Shown here: positions 42,065 through 51,375 of the stretch, piece after piece
How positions within the stretch are numbered: position 1 is the first letter of the stretch
How the letters are laid out: each line of letters begins with the position of its first letter
Origin: Cumulibacter sp047975195
Lineage (GTDB): Bacteria; Actinomycetota; Actinomycetes; Mycobacteriales; Antricoccaceae
Assembly: GCA_047975195.1 (NCBI GenBank)
Contig: JBKEDB010000004.1
Location: 1-64,000, forward strand
DNA length: 64,000 nt
Reading direction: 5' to 3'
Program-made: the position numbers and the translations under genes
Notes under the pieces: model-generated
The model's input: the letters and a program-made list of their open reading frames with translations, nothing else
The model's database searches: none
What the model was told of the DNA's origin: nothing

Positions 42065-42769
42065 ATGTCCACTGCGACCAGCGCTCTGCCCAATAACGAT
42101 GCGGTGCTCGGACTCATCCGGGGGCTGGTCGGCGACCGAAAGGTCCGGGTGCTCGACCTTGGCGGTGGGAGTGGTGCGTACGCCGTCGCGATCGCTGCCG
42201 ATGGTCATAGGGTGCAGGTCCTTGACCACAGTAATGACGCGTTGGCGACCCTTGCGCGCCGCGCTGAATCGGCCGGTGTCGGTGACCGAGTTAGCGGACG
42301 GAACGTGGACCTCGACAATGTCCGGGAGCCGTTTGAGGTCGATAGTGCCGACATCGTGCTGTGCCACCGCGTGCTCGAATTAGTTGGGTCGCCACAGGAC
42401 ATCCTGTCGGCCGCGGCCGCGGCTTTACCGCCCGGCGGCACGCTGAGTGTCGTGGCGGCGAATCGCCCAGGCGTTGCGCTGAGTCGAATCATCAGCGGGC
42501 GTTTGGAGGAGGCCGATGCGATTCTGGACCATTCGGTACCCGGTCCCGCTGGACGCAGGTTCGATGCCGATGAGTTGACCGAACTCCTAGAGTCCCTCGA
42601 CCTGCAGGTCACCCATGTACGTGGCGTCGGCCTGCTCGGTGAACTGAACCCAGCTGAGGCGGAGGCTGCGGGTGCGCGAGAGTTGGCGCAGCGCGTGGCT
42701 GCCGACCCGTACCTGGCGCGGGCGGCACCCTTGCTGCACATTGTCGCCGTACGGGGCAATGGGGCGTAG
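42065..42769 (+). CDS. SAM-dependent methyltransferase
   Basis: 234 residues from the ATG at 42065 (GGGAG upstream; an ATG at 42020 is possible). Class I methyltransferase: motif I VRVLDLGGGSGAYAVAIAADG, motif II VQVLDHSNDAL, then VDSADIVLCHRVLELVGSP and GTLSVVAANRPG. C-terminal half is a helical cap. Substrate not told. It sits between the HEPN gene and dinB; its stop overlaps the dinB start. An SmtA-like tRNA methyltransferase fold is a possible reading, not proven. Confidence 0.85.
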   Translation: MSTATSALPNNDAVLGLIRGLVGDRKVRVLDLGGGSGAYAVAIAADGHRVQVLDHSNDALATLARRAESAGVGDRVSGRNVDLDNVREPFEVDSADIVLCHRVLELVGSPQDILSAAAAALPPGGTLSVVAANRPGVALSRIISGRLEEADAILDHSVPGPAGRRFDADELTELLESLDLQVTHVRGVGLLGELNPAEAEAAGARELAQRVAADPYLARAAPLLHIVAVRGNGA

Positions 42770-44054
42770 CGCCGATCAGGAGCGGATAGCCGTTGGCGAC
42801 CAGGGAAAGGTCGATGACAGCGGCTGTCACTACCTGCACGTCGACATGGATGCGTTCTTCGTCAGTGTCGAGGTGCGCAAGAATCCGGCCCTCGCCGGTA
42901 AGCCGGTCATCGTCGGCGGCGCTGGCGGTTTCGGGGTGGTCTCGACGGCGAGCTATGAGGCCAGGCGGTACGGCGTCCGCAGCGCGATGCCGATGTCCAA
43001 AGCGCTGCGGCTGTGTCCGCACGCGATAGTCGTCGGCGGCAACCACGACGAGTACGCCTCTGCCTCGGCCGATGTCATGGCGATCCTGCGTGACGTGACG
43101 CCGCTGGTCCAGCCACTGTCGTTGGACGAAGCGTTCCTGGACGTCTCCGGTGCCGTACGAATACTTGGTAGCGCGCGCGAGATCGCGCAGTTGATTCGCC
43201 GGCGCACCGCCGAGGAACTGTCACTGACGTGTTCGGTCGGCATAGCGAGTCGACTCTTTGTATCGAAGATCGCGAGTACCCGATGTAAACCCGATGGCCT
43301 CCTGGTCGTTCCGGCCGCGGATACGCTGCGCTTTCTACATCCACTACCGATATCGGCGTTATGGGGCGTGGGCCCCAAAGCGGCCGCGAAGTTACAGGCG
43401 CTTGGTTTTTTCACGATCGGTGATATCGCGGCGAGCAGGCCGCAGACCTTGTACTCGAATATCGGCCGCGGTCGCGCCGATCATATTCTCGCGCTTGCCG
43501 CGGGGCGTGATCCACGTAGCGTCACCCCGGAACGGGTCGATAAGTCGATCTCGGCGGAGAACACCTACTTTCGGCCGCTGACCGCTCACCCGCAGATTGA
43601 GGCCGAGCTGAATAGGCTGACGATGAAGGTCGCTGCGCGCCTTCGTAGTAAGCAGCTTCAAGCACGGACTATCGGGGTGAAGCTGCGGGCCGGTGACTTT
43701 ACGACCTACACCCGCGAGCTCACGTTAGAGCGTCCGACGCACACCGCGGCCGCCATGCTGCCGCACCTTCGAACGCTGTGGCAGGACATTGAGCGCTCAG
43801 TGTTGGGCGGACGGCCGGTACGTTTGTTGGGGGTACGTACGTCGGCACTGATCGAACAGGACAGCGAGCCGGTGCAACTGACCTTCGACGACGCTGAAGA
43901 AGATCAGCCTCAGCAGCGGTGGGAAGGGGCCGAACGCGCGCTCGATGAAGTGGTGGCGCGATTCGGCGGGTCCGCGTTGCGACCGGCGTCCAGCCTGCGC
44001 AGACCGCAGTCACCGGGACGCTCTGACCACGAGAATTCGAGTCTGGGTTCCTAA
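42759..44054 (+). CDS. dinB: DNA polymerase IV
   Basis: Y-family translesion polymerase. 431 residues from the ATG at 42759, overlapping the methyltransferase stop by 11 bases. The N-terminus gives YLHVDMDAFFVSVE with catalytic Asp residues, then SLDEAFLDVSG with the second acidic pair. It also has CSVGIASRLFVSKIASTRCKPDG, the little-finger region and the C-terminal EPVQLTFDD, which resembles a beta-clamp motif. Third gene of the SOS-boxed operon, which gives damage-induced expression. Confidence 0.94.
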   Translation: MGRSADQERIAVGDQGKVDDSGCHYLHVDMDAFFVSVEVRKNPALAGKPVIVGGAGGFGVVSTASYEARRYGVRSAMPMSKALRLCPHAIVVGGNHDEYASASADVMAILRDVTPLVQPLSLDEAFLDVSGAVRILGSAREIAQLIRRRTAEELSLTCSVGIASRLFVSKIASTRCKPDGLLVVPAADTLRFLHPLPISALWGVGPKAAAKLQALGFFTIGDIAASRPQTLYSNIGRGRADHILALAAGRDPRSVTPERVDKSISAENTYFRPLTAHPQIEAELNRLTMKVAARLRSKQLQARTIGVKLRAGDFTTYTRELTLERPTHTAAAMLPHLRTLWQDIERSVLGGRPVRLLGVRTSALIEQDSEPVQLTFDDAEEDQPQQRWEGAERALDEVVARFGGSALRPASSLRRPQSPGRSDHENSSLGS

Positions 44055-44126
44055 CTTCACAGAACGCTCGTATCCTAGAAGGTGCGCGGTGGAGCGACCC
44101 ATCGCAACGACCTACGAGGAGATGTC

Positions 44127-44528
44127 GTGCCACTCTCCGAGCATGAGCAGCGGGTACTCGAGCAGATCGAGCGATCCCTATACGCAGAGGACCCGAAATT
44201 TCGGGCCGCCGTCAAGAAATCCAGTCATAAACCAGCCCGCATCGGGAGCCTCAAGCTCGCGATTGGATGTGGCGTGTTCGGCCTCGTCGTGCTCGTCGGC
44301 GGCGTGTGGCTACAGAACGTTATCGTCGGCGTGCTTGGTTTCTTGATCATGCTGATCGGTGGTGTTATCGGCGTACGCGTAACCCAGAACCCGGCTCCTA
44401 AGAGCAAGGACGCCAAGAGCGCCGGCAAGGACCGTGGTGGCTCGAGTGGCAAGCGCGCCTCGGGTGGGGGCGGCGTAGCAGACAAGGCGCAGGAGCGGAT
44501 GCGTCGTCGCTTCGAGGGCGGCCAGTAA
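44127..44528 (+). CDS. DUF3040-family membrane protein
   Basis: 133 residues from the GTG at 44127 with AGGAG upstream. N-terminus PLSEHEQRVLEQIERSLYAEDPKF is the DUF3040 mark, followed by two membrane helices (GCGVFGLVVLVGGVWLQNVI and IVGVLGFLIMLIGGVIGVRV). The C-terminus is Lys/Ser/Gly-rich and basic. In mycobacteria a homologue (Rv2169c) also lies near mraZ. A TATCCT -10-like sequence sits at 44076-44081. Function unknown. Confidence 0.88.
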   Translation: MPLSEHEQRVLEQIERSLYAEDPKFRAAVKKSSHKPARIGSLKLAIGCGVFGLVVLVGGVWLQNVIVGVLGFLIMLIGGVIGVRVTQNPAPKSKDAKSAGKDRGGSSGKRASGGGGVADKAQERMRRRFEGGQ

Positions 44529-44624
44529 CCCTCACAGTTCTGCCCGGCAAACGCCTTTCATGGCGGCATTAGCTTGGTCGTCAGCGGCCCGCTGAATGCA
44601 AGTCGGGACTTGTGACGAGCGGTC

Positions 44625-46820
44625 TCAGCGCCCTAGTAACCGGCGTACAGCGCGTGGCACGGCTATCGCTCCCGACCAGCGGAGGGGGCCGACCGCAATG
44701 CGGAGACGGTCTCGAGCGCGGCGCAACTCACTGGCCAACGACTCGGTTCCATGCGCGCTGTAACGCGCTCGCTCCGCAGCCTCACGGAAATCTGCGAACT
44801 CCGCCCGATCGATACCGAACGAGTCCGCCCACACATCGACTTGCGCTCGGTACCCACGTGTGGGGACTGCTGGCGCGCCGAGCGCATCGGTGAGTTCGAC
44901 GAGTTCTGCCCATGCTGCCGAGGCGCCCTCGGCGCCCCCAGTGCCGGCAGTAGCCAGTCGCCGGTGCCATCGCGCAAGCCTGATGACACCCGGCAGCGCA
45001 AGTAACGCCACGCCGAGTACGGCGATCAAGACCCAACGCAAGATAGCCGCGATCGAAACGACTTGGTCCGAGTCAGCCGCGTCTGCCTCGGCCTGCGCGG
45101 ACGGGTCCACGGACTCGGTAGCGGACGACGTGTCTGGAGCAGATGAGGTCGCCGTCGATTCCGTCGAACTGCTCGACGGATTCTCGTCGTCACCATCGAG
45201 TTGATCGCTCGGGGCGTATGAGAGGGGTACGGATCTGTCACCGATGGGCGTTGGGTCGAACGGGATCCACCCCGACTCGCCGAAATAAGCCTCAACCCAG
45301 GCATGTGCGTCATCGGTGGTGATCTTGAATTCACCATCGTCGTTCTGCTCGCCGTTGGTGTAGCCGACCACGACCCGGGCGGGCACTCCGGAGATCCGGA
45401 ACATGCTGGCCATCGCGGAGGCATACTGCTCGCAGTAGCCGACACGCTTGTCCAGGAAGCTGGCGAGTGGGTCGGCGCCTTCGGGATTGGGTACCTGTAG
45501 GTCGTAGATGAATCCCTGTGCTGGGTCGCTGAAGAAGTCGTCGAGTGCGGTGGCGACGGTCCACGGCGTGTTGGCCGAGCCCACGATCGAGTTGGTCAGC
45601 TCGACGACGGAAGGATCAACGTCGTTGGGTACGACGAGGTTCTTGGTGACCTCCGGAGGCACGGAGGTAGTGACCGCCGCGAGCTCCTCCTGGGTCGGTC
45701 GCGGCACCTGCGAGGTGATCTCGTAAGTGCGCCCGTTGACGTCGCCCTTGTCATCGGTAAAGACAACACCCATATCGCGGTCGTACCGCGCACCGGACAA
45801 CTCAACTGACGTTGGTGAGTAGTAGGTCGGCACGAAGATGTCGTTGTACTGCTCGACCGTGATCGTTGTGTGGGTCGTTGCCGTTGATTGACTGATCTCG
45901 CCGGTCGGGATGTCCGAAAGGTCGACCTCGTCGTCCTGAGTATTCGCGAAACTCCACCCCGTCACGCCCCAATTTTCCAGTACCAGGGTGCGCAGATAGA
46001 ACGGGGAGGGATCGTCGGTGGTGACGGTGAACAGCGGAATCGGTTCATCGCGAGAGAGTTGGCCGACCAGATCGGTCGTGCGCGCGACCGTCTCGTTCGC
46101 CGCGCGCTTGGTTCCGGCGACGGCGAAGATACCACCGTCCTGCAGCCGTACGACGACGGTGACGGCGGCGGCGACACTGATCGCGAGGATCAGGATCAGA
46201 CCGGTGCTGAGCAGGTTGGCCGCTCCACGGAACGGCGCTGTAGCGGGACGTTCGCCGTCGGCAACCCATAGCAGCAGCAAGAACGCGATCAGCGGGATTG
46301 CCACCAGCCACATCGAGATCGGTTCGCGGACGATCGCAGCGCAGATAGCGAAGAGTGTCAGTAGGGGAATCCCGGTGAGTGCCGGGCGGCCGGTGACCGT
46401 GAAATCGTCGACGAGTACGCCGACGGGCAGCACGAGCACAGCCAGCAGTGCTGCGGTGCCTGGGGTGGGATCGATCGGCGCTACCTGGGTACGCGCCGTG
46501 TTGGCGCCCTCGTTGAGCAGCGCGAAGAAATGCTCGAAGGTCTCGCCGGACGGGATGAACCCAGCGAGCAACGTTGGTTGGCACGTCAGCAGCAGCAAGG
46601 CGTACAAACCGATGAGTAGCTGCAGAACGCACACGTAGGCGTGAGCGAGATTCAGTTTGCGCAGCACGATGCCGCTCAGCATGACGGCGGCGATCACCGC
46701 GACGCTAGTCAACAGCCAGTTCTGGCCGGAGAAGACCGGGCCAATAGTGGCCAGGGTTGCCAGGGTGGCAATTCCGGCGATGATGGGCGCCGCGATGCGT
46801 GACACAGCGGCGGCGTTCAC
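44625..46820 (-). CDS. Transglutaminase-like membrane protein, TgpA/DUF3488 family
   Basis: 731 residues. The N-terminal 200 residues hold six or more membrane helices. A long extracellular region follows, and a transglutaminase core near 430-520: GYCEQYASAMASMFRISGVPARVVVGY (given in part by its Cys motif) and DDAHAWVEAYFGESGWIPFDPTP-type His/Asp site. Another membrane helix lies near 590-610 (AILRWVLIAVLGVALLALPG), then a soluble C-terminal helical domain. It is co-transcribed with the DUF58 and MoxR genes upstream. Cross-linking substrate unknown. Confidence 0.9.
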   Translation of the reverse strand: MNAAAVSRIAAPIIAGIATLATLATIGPVFSGQNWLLTSVAVIAAVMLSGIVLRKLNLAHAYVCVLQLLIGLYALLLLTCQPTLLAGFIPSGETFEHFFALLNEGANTARTQVAPIDPTPGTAALLAVLVLPVGVLVDDFTVTGRPALTGIPLLTLFAICAAIVREPISMWLVAIPLIAFLLLLWVADGERPATAPFRGAANLLSTGLILILAISVAAAVTVVVRLQDGGIFAVAGTKRAANETVARTTDLVGQLSRDEPIPLFTVTTDDPSPFYLRTLVLENWGVTGWSFANTQDDEVDLSDIPTGEISQSTATTHTTITVEQYNDIFVPTYYSPTSVELSGARYDRDMGVVFTDDKGDVNGRTYEITSQVPRPTQEELAAVTTSVPPEVTKNLVVPNDVDPSVVELTNSIVGSANTPWTVATALDDFFSDPAQGFIYDLQVPNPEGADPLASFLDKRVGYCEQYASAMASMFRISGVPARVVVGYTNGEQNDDGEFKITTDDAHAWVEAYFGESGWIPFDPTPIGDRSVPLSYAPSDQLDGDDENPSSSSTESTATSSAPDTSSATESVDPSAQAEADAADSDQVVSIAAILRWVLIAVLGVALLALPGVIRLARWHRRLATAGTGGAEGASAAWAELVELTDALGAPAVPTRGYRAQVDVWADSFGIDRAEFADFREAAERARYSAHGTESLASELRRARDRLRIAVGPLRWSGAIAVPRAVRRLLGR

Positions 46821-48022
46821 GCGCTCGCTCCCGCGATCGGGGGTTCGGCCAGTACCGCTGCGATCGAGCCGCCACGGGGCATCATCGTCAGCCCGGGCGT
46901 GGGTTCGGCTTTTGTCGCGGCCAGCGGAACGAGGAACGTCTGGGCGCGCTGTTGCGGGCGGTGCTGCTGAGGGTCGGTCGTTACCAGGATCATCGGGGTT
47001 GCCGCCGGCGGCAACGGTGGTGCGCCGCCGTCACGCATGGGATGCGCGAGCGCTAGAAAGCGCAGCAGCGAATCCCGGTGCCAGGCGCCGGTGGGTGGAC
47101 GGCGGGGTCCGGTCGAGTCGATCACTCGCAACCCCCAACCATTCTCCAGCAGCTCTACGCCGAGCGAGGCAACGATTTCCAGGGTTCGTTCGAACGTCCG
47201 CTCGTCATGAAGTTGCGCTCGGGACTCGAACGCGATGGTTGCCGCAGTCTCGGACTCCGGCCGCTCAAGGCGCGTCATGAGTCTGCCGGTGCGTGCGCTG
47301 CTTCGCCAGTGGATCCGCCGCATTCCGTCTTCGGGGTGGTAGTCGCGGACACCCACGTCGGGTTGACCGGCCAGGCCCTCCTCGAGTGCCGTGTTCGCAG
47401 TGCGGGGGACCGCACCGATCGAACGAAGCCACCCAGGGTGTACCCGATAGTGCCGAGGCAGGCCCAGGATTGTGGCGTGGGTGCTGCCGCTGTAACGCGT
47501 ACTGACCAGACCGAGCGGGTCGTGGATTGTGACCTCTAGCGGACCGAGCTTGTGTGATCCGCGTGCGGTGACTTTGGTGCTGAAATCCAGGCGGACGCCG
47601 CCGCCAGCCGCCGCGCCGGGGACCGACAGGTGCGCCGTACTGGTGAGCCCGGCGCCGGTGCGTGCGTGACACACGAGAGCCGCGGGTTGCATGAGTCGCG
47701 TGATCTGGGCGTTGACGGCGACGTTGACGGACGTGTCGACGGATGCCTCGGCGGGATCCAGGAAGTACCTGGTCCGGATCTTCGCGCGCAGCAGCAACGC
47801 GCACAACCACGTCAGGACGCACACGATGATCAGCACGATCGCCACTCGCAGTAAATCCGTCTCTCCGAGCGCGAACGATCCTGCGCCGGCCGCGAGCGCC
47901 GCGGCGAGCACACTGCTGCCGCGGGTGGTGAACGTCGTGCCTGCGGATTGGCGCCGGCTACGTCGTTTAGTGTGGGATGCCAACGCTGCTGATCGCCTCG
48001 TCGATGATGTCGCTGGCTGCAT
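46817..48022 (-). CDS. DUF58-domain protein
   Basis: 401 residues from the ATG at 48022; a GTG at 48046 is possible. The start overlaps the MoxR end by 56 bases. The N-terminus has the membrane pair LAAALAAGAGSFALGE and VAIVLIIVCVLTWLCALLL after TTFTTRG. A beta-rich domain leads to GVRDYHPEDGMRRIHWRSSARTGRLMTR, the DUF58 signature with its R-x-I-x-W motif. The C-terminal part has an alpha-beta fold. The stop overlaps the transglutaminase start (GTGA). MoxR, DUF58 and transglutaminase-like genes commonly occur together. Confidence 0.88.
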   Translation of the reverse strand: MQPATSSTRRSAALASHTKRRSRRQSAGTTFTTRGSSVLAAALAAGAGSFALGETDLLRVAIVLIIVCVLTWLCALLLRAKIRTRYFLDPAEASVDTSVNVAVNAQITRLMQPAALVCHARTGAGLTSTAHLSVPGAAAGGGVRLDFSTKVTARGSHKLGPLEVTIHDPLGLVSTRYSGSTHATILGLPRHYRVHPGWLRSIGAVPRTANTALEEGLAGQPDVGVRDYHPEDGMRRIHWRSSARTGRLMTRLERPESETAATIAFESRAQLHDERTFERTLEIVASLGVELLENGWGLRVIDSTGPRRPPTGAWHRDSLLRFLALAHPMRDGGAPPLPPAATPMILVTTDPQQHRPQQRAQTFLVPLAATKAEPTPGLTMMPRGGSIAAVLAEPPIAGASA

Positions 48023-48965
48023 GACGGGTGCGCATGTCGTGTCCACCCATCAGTAGCCGATGCGACCACACCGTGGGTGCGAGGCGCTGGACGTCGTCCG
48101 GCGTGACATAGTCGCGCCCCGATAGCACGGCCGCCGTCTTGGCGGCGCGCAGCAATTGGAGTGCGGCGCGCGGCGATGCGCCGAGGCGTACCGAGGTGTG
48201 TTGCCGCGTGAAATCTGCCAGGCGAACGACGTACCGGTGGATGGACTCGGCGACGTGGGTTGCCCGTACGGTGCGGATCATCGCGGCAACGTCGTCGGCG
48301 GTGCAGACCGGCTGGACGACGTCGAGCGGGTCGCTTGGTCCGTGCTCGGCGAGCATCCGAACCTCGGCGTCCTGGTCGGGGTAGCCCATCTCGACTTGTG
48401 CCATGAACCGATCGCGCTGCGCCTCGGGCAGGATGAACGTGCCCTCCAATTCGATGGGATTCTGCGTGGCGACGACCATGAACGGGCGGGGTAGATCGTG
48501 GGTCTCACCGTCGACGGTGACCTGGCGTTCTTCCATCGCTTCCAGGAGCGCGGACTGCGTCTTCGGAGTGGCTCGGTTGATCTCGTCGCCGATCACGATG
48601 TTTCCGAATAGCGGCCCGGCGGTGAATTCGAAAGCGCTCTGGCGCTGATTGAAGACCGAGACTCCGGTGAGGTCACTGGGCAGCAGGTCCGGCGTGAACT
48701 GAATTCGCTGCACGCTGCCGTCGATTGCCGCGGCGAGTGCCTTGGCCAACTTCGTCTTTCCGACCCCGGGGACGTCCTCGATGAGCAAATGGCCATCGCA
48801 CAGCAAGCACACGATGGCGGTGTGGATGACCTCGCTCTTGCCGGAGATGACTTTTTCGACCTCGGCAGCGATCGCGAGCGTGCGAATGCGAACCTCGTCG
48901 CCGCTGAACGTCGTGGGCATGGCACGACGTCGGCTGCGATGGGGCTGTGTTGCGGGTTCGGTCAC
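47967..48965 (-). CDS. MoxR-family AAA ATPase
   Basis: 332 residues from the GTG at 48965, which has GGAGG 5 bases upstream; upstream frames are unsupported. Walker A is EDVPGVGKTKLAKALAAAID near 70-88; Walker B GNIVIGDEINRATPKTQSALLEAMEERQVTVDG-type segment shows GDEINRA. The sensor region has ATQNPIELEGTFILPEAQRDRF, in two parts. C-terminal lid domain follows. Chaperone-like ATPase that probably works with the adjacent DUF58 protein. The 314-base gap upstream (48966-49279) holds the mraZ promoter region; no gene seen in it. Confidence 0.93.
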   Translation of the reverse strand: MTEPATQPHRSRRRAMPTTFSGDEVRIRTLAIAAEVEKVISGKSEVIHTAIVCLLCDGHLLIEDVPGVGKTKLAKALAAAIDGSVQRIQFTPDLLPSDLTGVSVFNQRQSAFEFTAGPLFGNIVIGDEINRATPKTQSALLEAMEERQVTVDGETHDLPRPFMVVATQNPIELEGTFILPEAQRDRFMAQVEMGYPDQDAEVRMLAEHGPSDPLDVVQPVCTADDVAAMIRTVRATHVAESIHRYVVRLADFTRQHTSVRLGASPRAALQLLRAAKTAAVLSGRDYVTPDDVQRLAPTVWSHRLLMGGHDMRTRHAASDIIDEAISSVGIPH

Positions 48966-49212
48966 TGATCCTCCGGTAGGGCAACGGCAGTGCGCCTGCA
49001 ATGAGCCTAATCGTGTAGCGACGCTGTGAACGGTGACTAGATGAGATTTCCGCAGCGTCACATCCCCCAAAACTCCCCACCAATGCCCCCGTCGGTCCAC
49101 CATCCCGCAAAACCCCTGGTCAACAGCGATCGACTGGTGGCCGATCCCTACCGCTGGACGGTCGTCGAGACCGGAAAATTCGCAGGACCGAGCAGAAAGG
49201 GGCGATTTTCGG

Positions 49213-49248
49213 TTGAGAGTGGTGAGTGGTGGGGTAGAGTGGGGCATG
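49213..49248 (+). promoter_or_regulatory. mraZ promoter with MraZ-type GTGG boxes
   Basis: TTGAGA (49213-49218) and TAGAGT (49235-49240) are 16 bases apart. GTGG begins at 49219, 49229 and 49239, spaced exactly 10 bases, as in the TGGGN-N5 repeats that MraZ binds in other bacteria. The repeats lie over the promoter, which suggests autoregulation by MraZ. Confidence 0.7.
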
Positions 49249-49279
49249 TCGGTCGCGCCGCGTGGGGAGGGGAAGCCGG

Positions 49280-49708
49280 ATGTTCTTCGGTGACTTCTAT
49301 CCGCGCATGGATGAGAAGGGTCGTCTGGCGTTACCGGCGAAGTTCCGCGACAAACTCAGCGACGGCATGGTGATCACCAAGGGGCAGGACCGCTGCCTGT
49401 TCGTGTACCCACGGTCGGAGTTCGAGCACATTGCCGCCCGCCTCAACAAAGCCCCATCAACCAACGCCGCAGTCCGCAACTACGCCCGTGCCTTGTTCGG
49501 GTCGGCCGACGATCAACTGGCCGACAAGCAGGGACGCATCGTGGTCAAAGCCGCCCTACGTGAGTACGCCGGCTTGTCCCGCGAATGCGCTGTGGTCGGA
49601 GTCAACGACAAGGTCGAGATCTGGGACGCCGAGGCATGGCGACGATTCAGTTCGGAACAGGAGCAGGGGTTCGTCGACTTCTCCGAGGATTTTGTCCTCC
49701 CGGAGTAG
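49280..49708 (+). CDS. mraZ: Transcriptional regulator MraZ
   Basis: 142 residues from the ATG at 49280 (MFFGDFYPRMDEKGRLALPAKFRD), with GGGGAGGGG upstream. Two SpoVT-AbrB-like domains are present, each with a DxKGR motif: DEKGRLALPAKF in the first and DKQGRIVVKAALREYAGL in the second. MraZ is a ring-forming DNA-binding regulator of the dcw operon. First gene of the cluster; a 150-base gap to rsmH contains a 16-base palindrome at 49718-49733. Confidence 0.95.
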   Translation: MFFGDFYPRMDEKGRLALPAKFRDKLSDGMVITKGQDRCLFVYPRSEFEHIAARLNKAPSTNAAVRNYARALFGSADDQLADKQGRIVVKAALREYAGLSRECAVVGVNDKVEIWDAEAWRRFSSEQEQGFVDFSEDFVLPE

Positions 49709-49858
49709 CGACGATGACGCACCGTACGGTGCGGCCCTCGCCTGGGCATCCACCCTGGCGCACCTTCCCCGGTGCCAGGTGGGTTGCCGGGAGGGGACCA
49801 CGTCGTACGGCGCGCTGGACGAGCAGACGGCAATCGGCTTCGAGCGGGAAGGGCAGTG

Positions 49859-50812
49859 ATGAGCGACGCCGCACAACACACCCCGGTCCTACTCGAGCGC
49901 ACTCTCGAATTGCTGACGCCTGCGATGCGGCGCCCCGGCGCGATCTATGTCGATGGCACGCTCGGTCACGGTGGGCACGCCGAGGCCGTGCTGCGGATGT
50001 TTCCGCAGGCGCGCGTCGTTGGAATCGATCGCGATGAAACTGCGCTGGAGCTCAGCCGCGCGCGACTCGCGCCGTACGCCGATCGCCTCAGCCTCGTACA
50101 CGCGGTGTACGACGACATTCCGCTGGTGCTCAGCGGGCTCGGCCTTGCGGCCACCGACGGTGTCCTGCTCGACCTGGGCGTCTCCTCGATGCAGATCGAT
50201 CAGGGCGATCGCGGATTCTCGTACATGCAGGACGCGCCGCTGGACATGCGAATGGACCGCAGCCGTGGACGCACCGCGCAGGACGTGGTCGACACCTATA
50301 GCGAGTCCGAGTTGAAGCGCATCCTGTCGCAGTACGGCGAGGAGCGTCTGGCGCCCCGTATCGCCGCCGCGATCGTACGTGCGCGTGGTGAGTTGCGTAC
50401 GACGGGGCAACTCGCGGCGCTGGTCCAGGATGCGTTGCCAGCGGCCGTGCGTCAGCGCAGCACTGGGCACCCCGCCAAGCGCACGTTTCAGGCCTTGCGG
50501 ATTGAAGTGAACGACGAACTCGCGGTACTGGGTCGTGCAGTACGCGCGGCGCTCGATCATCTGACGCTCGGCGGTCGGCTGGTGGTGCTGTCGTATCACT
50601 CGCTGGAGGACCGGATCGTGAAGCGGGCCTTCGCCGACGCCGCTACCGATCACACCCCGCTGGATCTGCCGGTAAGCCTGGAGTCCCAGCAGCCCGATAT
50701 GAGACTGCTGGTCCGCGGCGCGGAGAAGGCTCCAGCATCCGAACAACAGATAAACCCGCGCAGCGCCTCGGTGCGTCTGCGCGCTGTCGAACGAGTACGG
50801 GAAGCTTCATGA
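49859..50812 (+). CDS. rsmH: 16S rRNA (cytosine-1402-N4)-methyltransferase
   Basis: Methylates C1402 of 16S rRNA. 317 residues from the ATG at 49859, which has GAAGGGCAGTG upstream. Starts HTPVLLERTLELL; motif I YVDGTLGHGGHAEAVL; VVGIDRDETAL; LDLGVSSMQIDQGDRGFSY; TAQDVVDTYSE; AKRTFQALRIEVNDEL; and VLSYHSLEDRIVKRAF, all RsmH (MraW) signatures. Overlaps ftsL by the ATGA arrangement. Confidence 0.96.
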   Translation: MSDAAQHTPVLLERTLELLTPAMRRPGAIYVDGTLGHGGHAEAVLRMFPQARVVGIDRDETALELSRARLAPYADRLSLVHAVYDDIPLVLSGLGLAATDGVLLDLGVSSMQIDQGDRGFSYMQDAPLDMRMDRSRGRTAQDVVDTYSESELKRILSQYGEERLAPRIAAAIVRARGELRTTGQLAALVQDALPAAVRQRSTGHPAKRTFQALRIEVNDELAVLGRAVRAALDHLTLGGRLVVLSYHSLEDRIVKRAFADAATDHTPLDLPVSLESQQPDMRLLVRGAEKAPASEQQINPRSASVRLRAVERVREAS

Positions 50813-51375
50813 GCACTGCTTTCGCCACGCCCACCCGCACCCGCGATTCCGCGTCCGTCAAGGAGCAACCGAGCGAGACCCGCCGCCGCAGCTTTACCGA
50901 ACAGCGTCGCGCGGCCCGCCGCGCGTCGGCGGACCGGTCGTTGCGCGCGCAACTGGTCAAAAGCCGCAGCCTCATTCGGCTGGCGGTCCGTCAGCAGGAA
51001 TCACAATGGCCGTTCGTGATCGTGTTCGCCGTGATCGTCGGTATCGCGGTGGTCACCCTGCTCATGGTGAACACCGCGCCCGCCCCGACATCGATCACCG
51101 AGCAGAAGCTCAATGACGAGTTGTACTCACTCACGTTGACCGAACAGCAGCTGCAGCAGCAGGTCGCCGGTAAGCAGGTGCCCGCAGAACTCGCGAAGCG
51201 CGCGGCCGAACTCGGGATGGAACCCGGCGCCAACCCCGGGAACCTGGTCGTCGGCGCGGACGGCTCGGCGACGTGGATCGAGCCCACTGAGCCCGAGGAA
51301 GACCAGGCGCCATCACCCCACCCCGAGCACCCGCCGACGATGCCCACCGACCAGCCCGCGACCGCAGGAGACTGA
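50809..51375 (+). CDS. ftsL: Cell-division protein FtsL
   Basis: 188 residues. A long, basic cytoplasmic region (1-60, RRRSFTEQRRAARRASADRS), a single membrane helix near 64-85 (WPFVIVFAVIVGIAVVTLLM), and an extracellular coiled-coil segment (ITEQKLNDELYSLTLTEQQL). The tail is Pro/Glu-rich. FtsL links FtsQ and FtsI in the septum. Position between rsmH and ftsI is standard. The ATG overlaps both neighbours' codons (ATGA before, TGATG after). Confidence 0.88.
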   Translation: MSTAFATPTRTRDSASVKEQPSETRRRSFTEQRRAARRASADRSLRAQLVKSRSLIRLAVRQQESQWPFVIVFAVIVGIAVVTLLMVNTAPAPTSITEQKLNDELYSLTLTEQQLQQQVAGKQVPAELAKRAAELGMEPGANPGNLVVGADGSATWIEPTEPEEDQAPSPHPEHPPTMPTDQPATAGD

